From Lederbergia graminis (GTDB lineage Bacteria > Bacillota > Bacilli > Bacillales > Bacillaceae_C), in NCBI RefSeq assembly GCF_042655485.1, contig NZ_JBHSMC010000013.1:124001-188000 (forward strand): 64,000 nucleotides of DNA, given 5' to 3'. The position numbers and the translations under genes were made by a program. A model generated the notes under the pieces. The model searched no databases. It was not told where the DNA came from and was given only the letters and a program-made list of their open reading frames with translations. Positions 60,761 through 64,000 of this stretch are shown here, piece by piece (the stretch's first letter is position 1; every line of letters begins with the position of its first letter).

Positions 60761-62503
60761 TTAACGCATTAACGTCGGAAAAAGTACTGTTTTATTCATA
60801 ACATCGTACATTCCTTGTTGTGTAATGCGAATATATGGGAGATGAGTGGCTGTAAAAAAGAGTAGAGAATAGATTGGATCACCAAAAGAATATCCTCTTT
60901 CTACTAATAAATCTTTTAATCGTTGTTCCTCTACCATTAGATCTTCCATTTTCCGATCAGACATAATCCCTGCTAAAGGTAACGGAATTTCATGAATGAC
61001 TTTTCCATTCTCCACTAACACAATCCCCCCACCGATTTCCTTCATACGTTTAAATGCTGCCATCATGTCAGGTTTGCTCTTACCAATTAAAATAATATCG
61101 CCTGTATTTGAAAAAGAAGATGCAAATCCACTAACACCATTAGCAAAACCTTTTAATAATGTGTTGATCCGCCATTTTCCTTTTACGTCTAGTAACATAA
61201 AGAAATTTTCTTCACTTTCTGCAGGAAGAGTCTCTAATCCTAAGTCAATTTTGATAGAATATGGCTTTGTGATAACAGCATTAACCATTTCAATTCCAAA
61301 CGGCATAGAGAATTGCATATCAGATTGTTCAATATCCCAATCTAGTTGCAAAGGTTGTAATCCAAATTCACTCCAATTTACTTCATCATGTATCTCCAGC
61401 TCAATACCATCTTTTTTCACCCATTGCCCTTTTGACAGTACGGAAATCGGAGTAGGATCTAGTTCATTAGAAAGAATATTAATATTTGCTATCCTACCTG
61501 TTGCGATCATCCCATGGTGATGTAGCAAGTTGTAATGACTAGCGATATTGTGAGTAGCCATTCTATACGCGTCTATTACGGGAACTCCGTTATCAATTGC
61601 AATGCGAATCAACTTATCCATGACCCCATCTTGATAAAAGCCTGGTGTAGAACCGTCCGTTGTATACATAAGTGAATCATACTGATCAATATTTAACTCC
61701 TGCATTTCTTGTAATAGTTTCGGTAAATCAGGACGAATAGAAGAATGTCTTAATGAAACAGTATATCCATGCATTAATCTGTTATAGACTTCTTCTCCAG
61801 TCATCGCTTCGTGATCACTATCTACACCAAATAACTTCATTCTCGCTAATGTACGCTCAGAAGCGCCAGGTAAATGACCTTCTACCTTTTTGCCAAGTCG
61901 CTTCGTCTCCTGAATCCAATGAAGCATTAAATCATCACCATCTTGTAGCTTCGGCCAACCAGTAAGCTCCCCACCTTGTACAACTTGATCATTTTCTAAC
62001 CACGATTTGATATCTTCATTCGTAAAAATGACTTCTTCGCCTTTTAATTCTGTCTGTGAATCGTATCGACTCCACCAGTACATCGTAACTGGAGACTGAT
62101 TAAGTTCATTTATAATAGAAAACGCTTTCTTTTTTTGTAGTTTTAAAAACAATACTAAGTTATCATTTATTAATGTTGTTGTACCTGTTTGAGCAGCATA
62201 ACGAGCAAATGATTGTGGATTGTATAATTGAAACGGATGTACGTGAGGTTCGATATACCCGGGGACAAGTGTAAATCCGGAGCAATCAATAATCTCACTA
62301 TTTTTAGTCTTCTCCGGCAATTCTTCACCAACATAAATGATCCGGTCTTGATGTATCCATATATGAGCTGTTATCCATTTACGCAACATAGTGTGTAAAA
62401 AGCGTGCATTTTTTAATATTATCGTAGGTGCTATTTTCCCATTTATAATACTAACCTGTTCTCGTATCTCTTTATTTTTCCATCTATATTTTTGTTCTAA
62501 CAT
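60761..62503 (-). CDS. yerA: YerA, adenine deaminase-like amidohydrolase
   Basis: A 580-residue amidohydrolase related to adenine deaminase. The metal site HxH is in VPGYIEPHVHPFQ; further metal segments are VEGHLPGAS and DHEAMTGEEV. The C-terminal adenine deaminase domain includes GGGIVLVENGKVIHEIPLPLAGIMSD. B. subtilis YerA is similar but has not been shown to be the main adenine deaminase (AdeC). The start at 62503, 7 bp from AGGAGG, is preferred. It follows purD, with a terminator between. Confidence 0.9.
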   Translation of the reverse strand: MLEQKYRWKNKEIREQVSIINGKIAPTIILKNARFLHTMLRKWITAHIWIHQDRIIYVGEELPEKTKNSEIIDCSGFTLVPGYIEPHVHPFQLYNPQSFARYAAQTGTTTLINDNLVLFLKLQKKKAFSIINELNQSPVTMYWWSRYDSQTELKGEEVIFTNEDIKSWLENDQVVQGGELTGWPKLQDGDDLMLHWIQETKRLGKKVEGHLPGASERTLARMKLFGVDSDHEAMTGEEVYNRLMHGYTVSLRHSSIRPDLPKLLQEMQELNIDQYDSLMYTTDGSTPGFYQDGVMDKLIRIAIDNGVPVIDAYRMATHNIASHYNLLHHHGMIATGRIANINILSNELDPTPISVLSKGQWVKKDGIELEIHDEVNWSEFGLQPLQLDWDIEQSDMQFSMPFGIEMVNAVITKPYSIKIDLGLETLPAESEENFFMLLDVKGKWRINTLLKGFANGVSGFASSFSNTGDIILIGKSKPDMMAAFKRMKEIGGGIVLVENGKVIHEIPLPLAGIMSDRKMEDLMVEEQRLKDLLVERGYSFGDPIYSLLFFTATHLPYIRITQQGMYDVMNKTVLFPTLMR

Positions 62504-62626
62504 ATACATTCCTCCTGGGAATATAACATTGGATAATATTATTTTAACATATCAAAAATTTTAACGCAGTAAAGTTTTACAGTGAATTATTAACAATTTG
62601 TGAAAACGTATCCATCTCAATAAAAT

Positions 62627-62661
62627 AAAGGGGCTAGACTTATCTAAGCCTGACCCCTTTC
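62627..62661 (-). terminator. terminator of purD
   Basis: AAAGGGG and CCCCTTT pair at the base; an inner GGCTTA/TAAGTC stem extends it. On the minus strand an AT-rich tail with several T residues follows. Confidence 0.75.
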
Positions 62662-62675
62662 GTCGATACTTGTCG

Positions 62676-63935
62676 TTATTGTGCTTTTTTTGCAATATCT
62701 TTTCTATAGAAGAACTCTGGATGATCTAGTTGTTTCATCTCCGAATAAACTTTTTCCATGGCAGCCGCAATTGTTTCTGCCTTCGCTGCTGTTAGTAATA
62801 AGCGTCCACCATTAGATAAGTAAGGACCTTCTGCATTTGGGCGAGTTGTCCCTGCATGGAATAGGGAGACGTTTGGATCACTTGATTCGAAGTTCGGAAT
62901 TGCCACTCCTTTTTCATAGTCCCCTGGATAGCCTTTTGCAGCTAGTACAACACCGACAACAGCATCGTTAGACCATTTAATGTTAGGCGTATTCCCTTCC
63001 TGAAGATCCAACACGAGCTGAACTAGGTCACTTTCAAGTCTTGCTAAAACAACTTGAGTTTCCGGATCACCAAAACGTGCATTAAATTCAATCACTTTCG
63101 GACCATGCTCTGTTTGAATTAATCCAGCATACAAAATCCCTGTAAAAGGACGATCCTCTTGAATCATTGCTTTAGCAGTAGGCAGTAAAACCTCCTGTAC
63201 TGCTCGCTCTACTTCAGCCTCAGGTATATGTGGTACTGGAGTGTATGCTCCCATACCACCTGTATTTGGACCTGTATCGCCATCAAATGCTCGTTTATGG
63301 TCTTGGGCAATGACCATTGGATATACATTTTCACCATGAACAAAAGCCATTAGTGAAAATTCTTCCCCTTCCAAAAACTCTTCAATAACGACACTAGCAG
63401 AAGATTTACCAAATTTAGCATCTAATAGCATATCTTTTAAAGCTGCATCAGCTTCCTCCATTGTCGTTGCAACAACCACACCTTTACCAGCAGCAAGACC
63501 ATCTGCTTTGATTACAATAGGTGCACCTTTTTCTTCTATATATGCCTTCGCATCTTCATAAGATTGGAATGTTTGATAATCAGCAGTTGGAATATTGTAT
63601 TTCTTCATTAATTCCTTTGCAAATGATTTACTTCCTTCTATAATAGCTGCATTTTTTCTAGGACCAAACACCTTTAAACCTGCAGCTTCAAACTCGTCAA
63701 CAATTCCAGCAGCAAGGGGAACTTCAGGGCCGACTATCGTTAAATCAATCTTTTCTTGCTTGGCAAATTGAATTAAGTTCGAAAAGTCCGTCTCTACGAT
63801 TGGTACAATCACAGCATCTTCCGCAATCCCCGCATTTCCAGGAGCACAGTAAACAGATGTTACAAGCTTGCTCTCTTTTACTTTTTTACAAAGAGCATGC
63901 TCCCTGCCGCCACTACCTACGATAAGTACTTTCAA
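62676..63935 (-). CDS. purD: phosphoribosylamine-glycine ligase
   Basis: A 419-residue ATP-grasp enzyme for the second step of purine synthesis, joining glycine to phosphoribosylamine. It starts KVLIVGSGGREHAL; the ATP-grasp motifs IKADGLAAGKGVVVA and EFNARFGDPETQ are intact. A TTG at 63935, 6 bp from GGAGGTG, is the likely start; the ATG three codons upstream is too near the ribosome site. It follows purH, whose end is at the window edge. Confidence 0.95.
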   Translation of the reverse strand: MKVLIVGSGGREHALCKKVKESKLVTSVYCAPGNAGIAEDAVIVPIVETDFSNLIQFAKQEKIDLTIVGPEVPLAAGIVDEFEAAGLKVFGPRKNAAIIEGSKSFAKELMKKYNIPTADYQTFQSYEDAKAYIEEKGAPIVIKADGLAAGKGVVVATTMEEADAALKDMLLDAKFGKSSASVVIEEFLEGEEFSLMAFVHGENVYPMVIAQDHKRAFDGDTGPNTGGMGAYTPVPHIPEAEVERAVQEVLLPTAKAMIQEDRPFTGILYAGLIQTEHGPKVIEFNARFGDPETQVVLARLESDLVQLVLDLQEGNTPNIKWSNDAVVGVVLAAKGYPGDYEKGVAIPNFESSDPNVSLFHAGTTRPNAEGPYLSNGGRLLLTAAKAETIAAAMEKVYSEMKQLDHPEFFYRKDIAKKAQ

Positions 63936-63987
63936 TACATTCACCTCCGCTTTTGTTGGCTACTACGGCGCCTTCCGCTTTTCTTCC

Positions 63988-64000
63988 TTAATGTTTAAAG
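63988..64000 (-). CDS. purH: 3' end of purH (partial)
   Basis: The last codons read Phe-Lys-His-stop on the minus strand, which is the usual C-terminus of PurH, the bifunctional AICAR transformylase/IMP cyclohydrolase. In Bacillus purH directly precedes purD. Only four codons are visible, so the call rests mainly on gene order. Confidence 0.5.

Noticed and set aside
1..64000. rRNA, tRNA, riboswitch or T-box elements
   Set aside because: None recognised by eye. A covariance-model search would be decisive.

Overview
The window is low-GC Firmicute DNA, most likely from a halotolerant Bacillaceae species of the Oceanobacillus/Virgibacillus type. The evidence is a Bacillus subtilis-like housekeeping gene order, strong GGAGG ribosome binding sites with many TTG starts, sigma-A promoters, a Fur box, cre-like sites, a full OpuA glycine betaine system with a GbsR-type regulator, and several intergenic repeat families. 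I saw no rRNA, tRNA, CRISPR array, transposase or phage genes. The organism is inferred from gene order and families, not from a search.

Layout. 1-660 is a 52-bp tandem array. 689-5041 holds small genes: a GNAT acetyltransferase and DUF1801 pair, ytoQ, a flavin reductase, an ArsR-SRPBCC operon with two operators, and a tRNA-dihydrouridine synthase. 5297-12836 is a sugar island: manA, manP, manR for mannose uptake, a GH27 alpha-galactosidase coupled to a small four-cysteine protein, and an AraC regulator. 12966-17113 has an accessory peptide deformylase with an XRE remnant, a VOC protein, and a BceAB-like ABC pair whose ATPase seems to start at ATT. rlmCD follows, then an EIICB PTS permease with nanE.

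21709-29503 is the most interesting region. A five-gene operon encodes a Gfo/Idh/MocA dehydrogenase, a DUF993 aldolase-like protein, a TIM-barrel isomerase/epimerase, a D-2-hydroxyacid dehydrogenase and a DUF2264 protein. It diverges from an AraC regulator, with a second Gfo/Idh/MocA gene nearby. It looks like an undescribed carbohydrate catabolic pathway under AraC and CcpA control. Next come gbsR and opuAABC (29664-33454), a DUF2339 membrane protein, a Fur-regulated siderophore-binding lipoprotein, a ThuA protein and dgkB.

38324-41338 is a tightly overlapped operon of an ECF sigma factor, its zinc-binding anti-sigma factor and two membrane proteins; one contains three copies of a PGxGxxxLGxxxRG module. 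A D,D-carboxypeptidase, a second 52-bp array (16 units, no indels, 42474-43305), a nuclease/phosphatase, a MacB-like ABC exporter, an arylamine N-acetyltransferase, a thioredoxin-like protein and two paralogous membrane-anchored coiled-coil proteins follow.

49475-64000 is core minus-strand DNA transcribed in the order (purH) purD, yerA, yerB, yerC, pcrB, pcrA, ligA, camS, gatC, gatA, gatB, as in B. subtilis. dgkB and rlmCD, which lie close to gatB in B. subtilis, are separated from it here by accessory islands.
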